A DNA stretch of 6,905 nt. Origin: Clostridia bacterium. Lineage in GTDB: Bacteria; Bacillota_E; SLMV01; PUMD01. The position numbers and the translations under genes were made by a program. How positions within the stretch are numbered: the first letter of the stretch is position 1; each line of letters begins with the position of its first letter. The notes beneath the pieces were generated by a model. That model saw nothing but the letters and a program-made list of their open reading frames with translations. It did no database searches and was not told where the DNA came from. Below are positions 1 to 6,085 of this stretch, one piece after another. Location: positions 1-6,905 of the forward strand of contig SKXF01000156.1 of NCBI GenBank assembly GCA_007128555.1, given 5' to 3'.

Positions 1-851
1 AAGATGAGGGTTTGAATGTCGACCTCCGGACCGCCTGGGGTTCTGACAGGGGAGCAGCAGCGGTTATAAGCGGCCAGGCCGATATCGCCCTGGCGGGACC
101 CGAGCCTGCAATCTACGTCTATAACCAGCAAAGCGACAATCCACTGCTCATCTTCGCCCAGCTAACAGCAACGGATGGTTCCTTCCTGATGAGCCGCGAA
201 CCCATCCAGGACTTCACCTGGGATATGGTGCGTGACCGTGTCATCCTCGGTCAGCGTCCTGGAGGCATGCCCCAGATGGTCCTGGAGTACGTACTGCGCC
301 AACACGGCCTCAAGCCCAACGTTGATGTTGACGTCATAACGAACATCGAGTTCGCCGCCATACCGGGCGCCTTCGCATCTGGAACGGGAGACTTCGTCAC
401 CCTGTTCGAACCCATTCCCTCGGACTTCGAGGCCCAGGGAGAGGGCCACGTGGTGGCTTCCATGGGAACAGAGGGAGGCCCCTTACCCTACACGGTATAC
501 ATGTGCACCTCCGACTACGCAGACAGCCATCCCGAGGTTCTTCAGCGGTTTACCAACGCCCTGTACCGGGGAATGCTCTGGGTCCACGCCGAGGAGGCAC
601 AACGAGTCGCCGAATCCCTTGCACCTCATTTCCCAGACACGCCCCCAGAAACCCTTGTGTCCGTCGTCAACCGCTACAAGGAGCAAGGTTCCTGGGCTCC
701 CAACCCTGTTGTTGACCCGTCTCACTTTGAGAGACTGCAGGACGTCATGATTGATGGGAAGGTACTGGAAGAAGACGAACGTGTTCCCTATGACGCCATC
801 ATCGTCACCGAGTTCGGCGAGCTGGCAATTGACGGCATCACAGGACCGTGA
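1..851 (+). CDS. ABC transporter substrate-binding protein, 5'-truncated (NMT1/SsuA/TauA-like)
   Basis: This is the solute-binding component of an ABC importer and would deliver its ligand to the permease outside the membrane. The frame is open from the first complete codon (position 3) to TGA at 849-851, so the beginning of the gene, including any signal peptide or lipobox, lies before the window. About 282 residues are visible. Complete family members are usually around 320-340 residues, so some 50 may be missing. Recognisable stretches are GAAAVISGQADIALAGPEP near the visible N-terminus, LGQRPGGMPQMVLEYVL (hinge/second-domain entry) and SGTGDFVTLFEP. These are typical of the nitrate/sulfonate/taurine/thiamine-precursor class of type II periplasmic-binding folds. 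An ATPase follows after 45 nt and a permease after that, in one operon. The ligand cannot be told from the sequence. The in-frame TTG at 12 is internal, because homologous sequence continues upstream of it. Family call is firm; substrate is unknown. Confidence 0.9.
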   Translation, partial: DEGLNVDLRTAWGSDRGAAAVISGQADIALAGPEPAIYVYNQQSDNPLLIFAQLTATDGSFLMSREPIQDFTWDMVRDRVILGQRPGGMPQMVLEYVLRQHGLKPNVDVDVITNIEFAAIPGAFASGTGDFVTLFEPIPSDFEAQGEGHVVASMGTEGGPLPYTVYMCTSDYADSHPEVLQRFTNALYRGMLWVHAEEAQRVAESLAPHFPDTPPETLVSVVNRYKEQGSWAPNPVVDPSHFERLQDVMIDGKVLEEDERVPYDAIIVTEFGELAIDGITGP

Positions 852-881
852 GTCAGCGCCAGGCCCGCGACCGATACGACC

Positions 882-890
882 AGGGGGTGA
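882..890 (+). promoter_or_regulatory. Shine-Dalgarno site of the ABC ATPase gene
   Basis: AGGGGGTGA ends six bases before the TTG at 897. The GGTGA part extends complementarity to the 16S rRNA 3' end beyond the usual GGAGG core. This strong site fixes the TTG as the start although no ATG is available there. Confidence 0.7.
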
Positions 891-896
891 GATATC

Positions 897-1691
897 TTGA
901 ACGGCAGGCAGGAAAAATCGGACCCCGCGAAGGTCGCTCTCAGAAACGTTTCCGTGAACTACGTCACCACGAAGGGCGTGACCCGAGCCCTTGAAGATGT
1001 GAATCTCGAAATCGAGGACGGGGTCTTCGCCGCCCTGGTCGGACCCTCAGGTTGTGGCAAGAGCACCCTGCTGTCCCTGATTGCGGGCCTTGTGAGCCCC
1101 ACCTCCGGGTCGGTCACCCTGGACGGAAGGGAGATCACCGGGCCCTCGCGCCAGATGGGCTACATGCTGCAGGAAGACTACCTGTTTCCGTGGAGAGATA
1201 TCCTGAACAACGTGACCATCGGCCTGGAAGTGCAGGGCCGATTGAACGCCCAGACCCGGGAGAGGGCCCGGAACCTCCTGGACCAGTATGGCCTGGGAGA
1301 GTTCATGCACCACCGTCCCCACCAGCTGTCCGGGGGCATGCGACAGCGAGCAGCCCTGATCCGGACCCTGGCAACAGACCCCGAGGTCCTGCTCTTGGAT
1401 GAACCTCTCTCTGCACTGGATTACCAGACAAGGCTCACACTGCAGGAGGAGATAGCTGACATCCTCAGGCAGGAGAAGAAGACCGTGCTGCTCGTCACCC
1501 ACAACATCCACGAGGCCGTCAGCATGTCCGACCGGGTGATGGTGATGACGAGAAGACCCGGAACCATCAAGAGCTCCTATGACATCCCCCCTGGGCATCG
1601 AGAAAGGGACTCTGCCGGGGAGCTTTCAGCCCACGTCGCCAGGATCTGGGATGATCTCGACCATTCGATGACACGGGGTGATGAAAATTGA
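897..1691 (+). CDS. ABC transporter ATP-binding protein (SsuB/TauB/NrtD-like)
   Basis: This is the cytoplasmic ATPase that powers the importer; 264 residues, normal for the family. Motifs in order: Walker A GPSGCGKST (49-57), Q-loop Gln92 in MLQEDYLFPW, ABC signature LSGGMRQR (144-151), Walker B VLLLDEP (164-170), D-loop SALD (172-175) and H-loop His202 in THNIHEA. All catalytic elements are intact. The FPW just after the Q-loop is characteristic of ATPases of nitrate, sulfonate and taurine importers. The TTG start is supported by the Shine-Dalgarno site at 882-890, and the protein then enters a normal beta-strand (VALRNVSVNYV). The gene lies 45 nt after the binding-protein gene, and its TGA overlaps the permease start by four bases, which suggests translational coupling. 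Substrate specificity is not inferable. Confidence 0.95.
   Translation: MNGRQEKSDPAKVALRNVSVNYVTTKGVTRALEDVNLEIEDGVFAALVGPSGCGKSTLLSLIAGLVSPTSGSVTLDGREITGPSRQMGYMLQEDYLFPWRDILNNVTIGLEVQGRLNAQTRERARNLLDQYGLGEFMHHRPHQLSGGMRQRAALIRTLATDPEVLLLDEPLSALDYQTRLTLQEEIADILRQEKKTVLLVTHNIHEAVSMSDRVMVMTRRPGTIKSSYDIPPGHRERDSAGELSAHVARIWDDLDHSMTRGDEN
1675..1682 (+). promoter_or_regulatory. Shine-Dalgarno site of the permease gene, inside the ATPase gene
   Basis: GGGGTGAT lies within the last codons of the ATPase gene. The GGGGTGA part ends six bases before the TTG at 1688, the same layout as at the ATPase start. This supports the TTGA stop/start overlap as the true permease start. Confidence 0.6.
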
Positions 1692-2503
1692 GTGAAGAGG
1701 ACGTCCGGGAGGAGACAGATCATCTTCACCGCGCGTACATGCGCAGAAGAAAACTTCAACGGACCGCTATCATCCTCACCCAGGGGGTTATACTCATCGC
1801 TGCTCTCGGGCTGTGGGAAGTGGGAGCATCCGCCGGGTGGTTCAACGACTTTCTCACCAGCCAACCCAGCAAGATGTGGGCCCTGGCCCTCCGGATGCTG
1901 CGGGATGGGAGCCTGTTGCATCACACCACTGTGACGTTCGTGGAGACCATGCTGGGTTTTGCTGCTGGCGCCATACTCGGCGTACTTGTTGCCGTACTGC
2001 TATGGTGGTCTCCCTTTGTCGCCCGGGTACTGGACCCGTACCTTGTCGTGGCGAACAGTACACCCAAGATCGCCCTGGGACCGATTTTCTACGTCTGGCT
2101 CGGAGATAGCCTCTCCGTGTACGGAATGGCCCTGTCTATTTCGGTCATTGTCACCATCATGATGGTCTACACGGGATTTCGTGATGTGGACCCCAACCGG
2201 GTCAAACTCCTCCGCACGTTCGGCGCTAACAAGGGGCAAATCCTCAGGAAGGTCGTCTTCCCAGCCAGCGTGCCCACCATCATGTCTTCCATCAAGGTCA
2301 ACATCAGCCTGACCCTGATCGGAGTGATCGTGGGCGAGTTCATCTCCTCCAGTGCCGGGTTGGGCTACCTGATCATCTATGGAGGGCAGGTCTTCCGCAT
2401 GGACCTGGTCATGCTCAGCGTGGTGGTGCTGATGATCAAGTCCGCCCTGCTGTATGTGCTGATCCATGCCCTGGAAGTCCGATTCCTCGCCTGGAAGGAA
2501 TAA
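1688..2503 (+). CDS. ABC transporter permease (SsuC/TauC/NrtB-like, binding-protein-dependent transport family)
   Basis: This is the inner-membrane channel subunit of the importer; 271 residues, a usual size for the family, probably working as a homodimer. A charged N-terminal tail (1-25, rich in Arg/Lys) is followed by hydrophobic segments at roughly 26-48, 85-107, 118-137, 142-162, 205-219 and 238-261, consistent with about six membrane helices. The cytoplasmic EAA coupling loop is visible around 175-205 as FGANKGQILRKVVFPASVP, with the conserved Gly and the later hydrophobic-x-x-Pro that contacts the ATPase. VGEFISSSAGLGYLI after the loop is typical of the sulfonate/nitrate subgroup. The gene starts at a TTG that overlaps the TGA of the ATPase gene (shared TTGA) and ends 24 nt before a strong hairpin. 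Substrate unknown. Confidence 0.93.
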   Translation: MSEEDVREETDHLHRAYMRRRKLQRTAIILTQGVILIAALGLWEVGASAGWFNDFLTSQPSKMWALALRMLRDGSLLHHTTVTFVETMLGFAAGAILGVLVAVLLWWSPFVARVLDPYLVVANSTPKIALGPIFYVWLGDSLSVYGMALSISVIVTIMMVYTGFRDVDPNRVKLLRTFGANKGQILRKVVFPASVPTIMSSIKVNISLTLIGVIVGEFISSSAGLGYLIIYGGQVFRMDLVMLSVVVLMIKSALLYVLIHALEVRFLAWKE

Positions 2504-2527
2504 ACCCTCGCCCCAGACAGCATGCCT

Positions 2528-2568
2528 GATAGCCCCGCAGCCGGGAGAACTTCCACTGCGGGGCTATC
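2528..2568 (+). terminator. Terminator-like hairpin after the ABC importer operon
   Basis: GATAGCCCCGCAG (2528-2540) and CTGCGGGGCTATC (2556-2568) are perfect 13-base inverted repeats around a 15-base loop. They begin 24 nt after the permease stop. The following bases (ATCTTTGGG) have only a short T-run, so termination may be imperfect or factor-assisted. The hairpin lies inside the 5' extension of the cooS-like reading frame, which argues that translation of that gene starts further downstream. Confidence 0.8.
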
Positions 2569-2629
2569 ATCTTTGGGCTTAGAGACCATCGCATCAGCCC
2601 ATACTACATCACACACTGTTGTCGAAAGG

Positions 2630-4552
2630 ATGATGGGAACCTTGGCTGAGAAGATCCCGCACAGGGAACACGGCAGGGTCAGCATCCACGATTCTGTCCA
2701 GGAAATGTATGGGCATCTGACCGATGATGGGATGAGCAACGTCTTTGACCGGTTTGACCCCCAGGCCAAGATTCGGTGCAATTTCTGCCAGGAAGGTGTC
2801 AGCTGCCAGCTCTGCACCAACGGCCCGTGCAGAATATCCGACCGGGCGGGAGCAGAGCTCGGGGTGTGTGGCATTGATCGAAACGCCATAGCGATGCGCG
2901 CTGTCTTACTCAAAAACGTCATGGGCGCGGCCACCTATACCCAGCATGCCTACCAGGCCTTCCGCACCCTGAAATCCACAGCGGAAGGCAAGACACCGTT
3001 CCAGGTCACCGATGGGGACAAGCTCCGCTGGCTGGTGGACCTGCTTGAACTCGAAACATCACAGGATGAAAACGAGATGGCCTTCACCCTCGGAACCTTC
3101 CTGACGAATGAGCTCCACCATGACTACGATGATCCCAGCCGCATGATCGAGGTCTTCGCCCCGGAACCTCGCAGGAAGCTATGGCAGGACCTGGCCATCT
3201 ACCCGGCCGGCGTCATGTACGAAATCTCTGACGCCACCGCCAGCTGCCTCACCAACGTAGACGGCGATCACGTCTCCCTGGCGAAAAAAGCCATGCGGCT
3301 GGGGATCGCCACCATATACACATCCCAGATCGGGCTTGAGATGGTGCAGGACATCCTGTTCGGCACGCCCTATCCCCACCAGGTCAATGTTGACCTTGGG
3401 ATCATGGACCCGGACTATGTTAATCTCGTATTCAACGGTCATCAACCCTGGGTGGCTGTAGCCACGATGCTCCTGGCAAGGCAGCCCAAGGTGCAGCAGA
3501 TGGCCAGGGACATCGGGGCGAAGGGTATCCGTATTACAGGCTCCATCGAAACAGGCCAGGAGCTTCTCCAGCGGTTCGAGGTTGACGACGTTTTTGGAGG
3601 TTTGACCGGCAACTGGCTGGCCATCGAGCCCCTGCTGGCAACGGGCACCGTCGACGTCTTCGCCATGGATGAGAACTGCTCTCCTCCCCTGCTCGCTCCA
3701 TACGGTGAGAAATACCAGGTGACCATGGTCAGCGTGAGCGATCTCGTGCGGATTCCAGGGCTGAGCATTCACCTCGACTACAAGCCCCCCGAGGCCGAGA
3801 GCATAGCCCGCGAGCTCATCAGGCTCGCCGTGGACAACTACGGAAAGCGCAGGAAACGCATCACCCCCAGGGTGCCCAAAAATAGACAGACCGCCATCGC
3901 CGGCTTCTCTACCGAGGCCGTTGTCAGTGCCCTGGGAGACACCCTCGAACCCCTTTTGGACGCCATCAAGGCGGGTAAGGTCCGGGGTGTGGTCGGGCTT
4001 GTGAACTGCACCACCCTGGCCAACGGCCCCCACGATCAGGTCACCGTCAACCTGGTCAGGGAGTTAATCAAGCGGGATATCCTCGTGGTAAGCGCCGGCT
4101 GCGGCAATCACGGCCTTGAAGTCGCGGGGCTGGCCAATCTTGACGCCCTTGAGGGGGCAGGGCCGGGTCTGCAGGAAATATGCACGGCCCTCGGTACACC
4201 GCCGGTTCTCAGCTTCGGCACCTGTACCGACACGGGCCGGATCTCGATGCTGGTAACCGCCGTGGCCAATGGCCTGGGAGTGGATACCTCGGAGCTGCCG
4301 GTTGCCGTGACCGCGCCCCAGTGGCTCGAGCAGAAGGCCACGATCGATGCGATCTTCGCCCTCGCCTACGGTCTGTATACGCACCTGTCACCCGTTCCCC
4401 CGATCACCGGGGCCAGTGACCTGGTGCAACTGCTGACCGAAGACCTCGAGGGAATTACCGGGGGCAGGGTGGCGCTGGCAGACGATCCGGTTGAGGCAGC
4501 CAATGGTATTGAAAAGCACATCATGGCAAAGCGAGCCGCCCTCGGCCTCTGA
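2630..4552 (+). CDS. cooS-like: CooS-family Fe-S protein, deviant CO dehydrogenase homologue lacking one C-cluster Cys
   Basis: The protein has the fold family of anaerobic Ni-Fe CO dehydrogenases; 640 residues from this start, close to the 636 of Carboxydothermus CODH-II. Numbered from this start: a CX2C pair (Cys50, Cys53) at the D-cluster site; B-cluster cysteines 59, 62, 67 and 80; C-cluster ligands His271 (NGHQP), Cys350 (DENCSPP), Cys460 (LVNCTT), Cys491 (SAGCGNHG) and Cys532 (FGTCTD); and the active-site Lys569 (LEQKA). The remaining ligand, Cys295 of CODH-II in the motif CCTGNE, is Glu307 here (IETGQE). The His proton relay is mostly replaced (Tyr103, His106, Gln109, Arg112). By family knowledge, CooS proteins lacking an active-site Cys (CooS-V of C. 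hydrogenoformans) hold an Fe/S/O hybrid cluster, do not oxidise CO and slowly reduce hydroxylamine. I infer a similar non-CODH redox enzyme. The frame is open back to 2522, but that part crosses the upstream hairpin. ATG 2630 or 2633, behind GAAAGG, gives the normal length. No CooC, CooF or Acs neighbour is present. Confidence 0.9.
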   Translation: MMGTLAEKIPHREHGRVSIHDSVQEMYGHLTDDGMSNVFDRFDPQAKIRCNFCQEGVSCQLCTNGPCRISDRAGAELGVCGIDRNAIAMRAVLLKNVMGAATYTQHAYQAFRTLKSTAEGKTPFQVTDGDKLRWLVDLLELETSQDENEMAFTLGTFLTNELHHDYDDPSRMIEVFAPEPRRKLWQDLAIYPAGVMYEISDATASCLTNVDGDHVSLAKKAMRLGIATIYTSQIGLEMVQDILFGTPYPHQVNVDLGIMDPDYVNLVFNGHQPWVAVATMLLARQPKVQQMARDIGAKGIRITGSIETGQELLQRFEVDDVFGGLTGNWLAIEPLLATGTVDVFAMDENCSPPLLAPYGEKYQVTMVSVSDLVRIPGLSIHLDYKPPEAESIARELIRLAVDNYGKRRKRITPRVPKNRQTAIAGFSTEAVVSALGDTLEPLLDAIKAGKVRGVVGLVNCTTLANGPHDQVTVNLVRELIKRDILVVSAGCGNHGLEVAGLANLDALEGAGPGLQEICTALGTPPVLSFGTCTDTGRISMLVTAVANGLGVDTSELPVAVTAPQWLEQKATIDAIFALAYGLYTHLSPVPPITGASDLVQLLTEDLEGITGGRVALADDPVEAANGIEKHIMAKRAALGL

Positions 4553-4566
4553 GGTGCACGAACGAG

Positions 4567-4604
4567 TGACCCTGGTAGCAAAAAGCGCACCGTTGCCAGG
4601 GTCA
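4567..4604 (+). terminator. Hairpin after the cooS-like gene, probable terminator
   Basis: TGACCCTGG (4567-4575) pairs perfectly with CCAGGGTCA (4596-4604). Four more inner pairs (TAGC with GTTG, using two G-U pairs) extend the stem around an A-rich loop. It lies 14 nt after the stop codon. No T-run follows, so this may be a factor-assisted terminator or a 3' mRNA-stabilising stem. Confidence 0.6.
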
Positions 4605-4923
4605 TCGGCTCTGCTACTCCGTCGAGCACATCCTACAGCCCGACCACCGTGCTTGCCTTAGCGACTTTCCTGTGCAGTAGATGGATCGATACCATAGATG
4701 AACGATGTCCTCTCCCATTTTGTCACGCCGCCGAAGCTTGCGTCAGACCGTTGAATCCTGGCCCAACACGCGTTTGGACCTGCATGCCCAATCGGTCACT
4801 CATCCCTTTTTCCTAAATCCCCTCGCCAGCGAAACCCCGAAACCCTCATGCCACCGCCCGTTTCGTACCTATGCAGGGAATTCGGACTTCAAACCGAAAA
4901 TAGGTGTAGTGAGCGGGACCCCC
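4605..4923. other. Non-coding stretch between the cooS-like gene and the BKACE gene
   Basis: I see no convincing gene here on either strand. A short open frame at 4705-4971 runs through the downstream Shine-Dalgarno site and start codon, has no recognisable domain and no good ribosome site. The stretch has a near-palindrome at 4681-4695 (ATGG, ATCGAT, A, CCAT) and a small dyad at 4881-4898 (TTCGG ... CCGAA). It presumably holds the promoter of the BKACE gene, but no clear -35/-10 pair or sigma-54 site could be read. Confidence 0.5.
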
Positions 4924-4935
4924 GAGGAGGAGGAA
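4924..4935 (+). promoter_or_regulatory. Strong Shine-Dalgarno site of the BKACE gene
   Basis: GAGGAGGAGGAA ends four bases before ATG 4940. The three GAG/AGG repeats give several overlapping registers for ribosome binding. It predicts efficient translation and settles the start. Confidence 0.75.
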
Positions 4936-4939
4936 TACC

Positions 4940-5755
4940 ATGCAAAAAATGATCATCACAGCGGCGGTTAACGGAGCCGTGCCCACCAAGGACAATACCC
5001 CCCACGTACCCATCACACCTGACGAAGTCGTGCAGGATACCGTCCAATGTTGGGAAGCCGGCGCAGCAGTGGTGCACATTCACGCGCGCAGCGAGGACCA
5101 GGGGCAATCCCACGACCCAGAATACTTCCGGCGATGCCTCGAAGGGATCCGGACGAGGTGTGACATCATTGTCCAGTTCTCCACCGGAGCCCGCATACCC
5201 GTTCCCCGGGAGACGCGAATCCAGTCCGTCGACCTGCGCCCCGACATGATGAGTGTGAACTGCGGTTGCTCCAACTTCCCCCAGGGCCCCTTCATCAACA
5301 GCCTGGAAGACATCGAGTACTGGCTGAAGACCGTGAGCGAGTACGATGTCAAACCAGAGCTCGAGTGCTTTGACCTCAGCCACCTATACGCGGCCATCGA
5401 GATGTGTGAGAAGGGCCTGGTGGAGGACCCGCCGCTGTTCAACCTGATTTTTGGCGCAAAGGGTGCCCTTCCCTTCACACCTGGGAACTTCGCTCACATG
5501 CACAGCTGTGTTCCCGAGGGGGTACTGATCAACGTGATCGGGGTGGGCCGTCACCAGCTGCCCGTAACCGTGATGTCCACGGTGCTGGGGAACAACGTGC
5601 GGGTGGGCCTGGAGGACAACATATTCTACTCCTACGGCATCCTGGCGACCAACCGCCAGCTGGTGGAACGAGCTGCTCGCATCGCACATGAGTGTCAGCG
5701 GGATCTTGCCACGCCGGCAGAAGCTCGCGAGATCCTCGGCATAAAGAACTCCTAG
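4940..5755 (+). CDS. 3-keto-5-aminohexanoate cleavage enzyme family protein (BKACE, DUF849)
   Basis: The family catalyses a retro-Claisen reaction: a beta-keto acid plus acetyl-CoA gives acetoacetate plus a new acyl-CoA, in the cytoplasm, with a metal (Zn2+) TIM-barrel site. The 271-residue length is normal. MIITAAVNGAVPT at the N-terminus is the first barrel strand. VVHIHAR carries the metal-binding His46 and His48. VQFSTG (78-83) is the substrate-binding strand. VRVGLEDNIFY (220-230) contains Arg221, Glu225 and Asp226, matching the Arg226/Glu230/Asp231 site of Kce from lysine fermentation. GVGRHQLPV (201-209) precedes it, and the C-terminal LATPAEAREILGI is a family hallmark. The position equivalent to Kce Glu14, which recognises the substrate amino group, is Val14 here, so the substrate may lack that amino group. 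The gene is flanked by a long intergenic stretch on each side. An aminotransferase gene follows and could supply or remove an amino group. The exact substrate is unknown. Confidence 0.93.
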   Translation: MQKMIITAAVNGAVPTKDNTPHVPITPDEVVQDTVQCWEAGAAVVHIHARSEDQGQSHDPEYFRRCLEGIRTRCDIIVQFSTGARIPVPRETRIQSVDLRPDMMSVNCGCSNFPQGPFINSLEDIEYWLKTVSEYDVKPELECFDLSHLYAAIEMCEKGLVEDPPLFNLIFGAKGALPFTPGNFAHMHSCVPEGVLINVIGVGRHQLPVTVMSTVLGNNVRVGLEDNIFYSYGILATNRQLVERAARIAHECQRDLATPAEAREILGIKNS

Positions 5756-5768
5756 CATCGGGTGGTGA

Positions 5769-5786
5769 GGCGGGGGCACCCCCGCC
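5769..5786 (+). terminator. GC-rich hairpin after the BKACE gene, possible terminator
   Basis: GGCGGGG (5769-5775) pairs with CCCCGCC (5780-5786) around a four-base loop GCAC, 13 nt after the BKACE stop. The flanks GGTG (5761-5764) and CACC (5795-5798) can pair in addition. No T-run follows, so intrinsic termination is uncertain. Confidence 0.45.
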
Positions 5787-5902
5787 CTCCACATCACCGG
5801 GCATGCGGGCACGCATCCGGCACACCGTGTTGCAAACACACCCGCCCATGAGCCTGCAGCATCTGGGGTATCCCGGGATGACCCCTGGCGTAAGGGAGCA
5901 GG

Positions 5903-5920
5903 TACCGAGACGTCTCGGTA
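5903..5920. promoter_or_regulatory. Perfect 18-bp palindrome, candidate operator or RNA stem
   Basis: TACCGAGACGTCTCGGTA is exactly its own reverse complement (two 9-base halves, no spacer). It lies about 170 nt before the aminotransferase start in otherwise non-coding DNA. Such a dyad fits binding by a dimeric regulator (for example TetR-, GntR- or MarR-type), but no regulator gene is in the window. Alternatively it is a 6-bp RNA stem with a six-base loop; GCAGG (5898-5902) and CCTGC (5935-5939) could close a larger stem around it. Confidence 0.45.
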
Positions 5921-6077
5921 GATTCCGGCCTTCTCCTGCCCGGTGTCATCGGCAATACTCTCCGCAGGTAAGGTGAAACACGAGAAAACCGCATGCAACC
6001 CCGTTTTCAAGGAGGAATACCGATATTGGGTGAAGAATATTCCCTCAACTACAGGAGGCGACGACAACTCGCCTGCG

Positions 6078-6085
6078 AAGGGGGA
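6078..6085 (+). promoter_or_regulatory. Shine-Dalgarno site chosen for the aminotransferase gene
   Basis: AAGGGGGA ends seven bases before GTG 6093. It favours that start over ATG 6150, which has no purine-rich site before it. Confidence 0.5.

Noticed and set aside
1047..1598. Minus-strand open frame of 183 codons opposite the ABC ATPase
   Set aside because: Shadow of an intact ATPase gene with all motifs on the + strand.
2569..2630. Sigma-70 promoter for the cooS-like gene
   Set aside because: TTGGGC at 2573 has no -10 hexamer at a proper distance, so no promoter can be supported.
3179..4033. Long antisense open frame of 284 codons opposite the cooS-like gene
   Set aside because: It is the mirror of a GC-rich gene with strong codon bias, has no recognisable domain, and the + strand frame carries all the CooS motifs.
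2630..4552. Annotation as a functional Ni-Fe CO dehydrogenase
   Set aside because: One C-cluster Cys ligand and most of the proton relay are missing and no Ni-insertion gene is seen, so CO turnover should not be assumed.
4705..4971. 88-codon + strand open frame before BKACE
   Set aside because: It overlaps the BKACE Shine-Dalgarno site and start in another frame, lacks a ribosome site, and its product has no recognisable features.
5860..6010. Known riboswitch (glycine, cobalamin, c-di-GMP, THF) in the aminotransferase leader
   Set aside because: I looked for the conserved cores of these classes and could not match them; only unassigned dyads remain.
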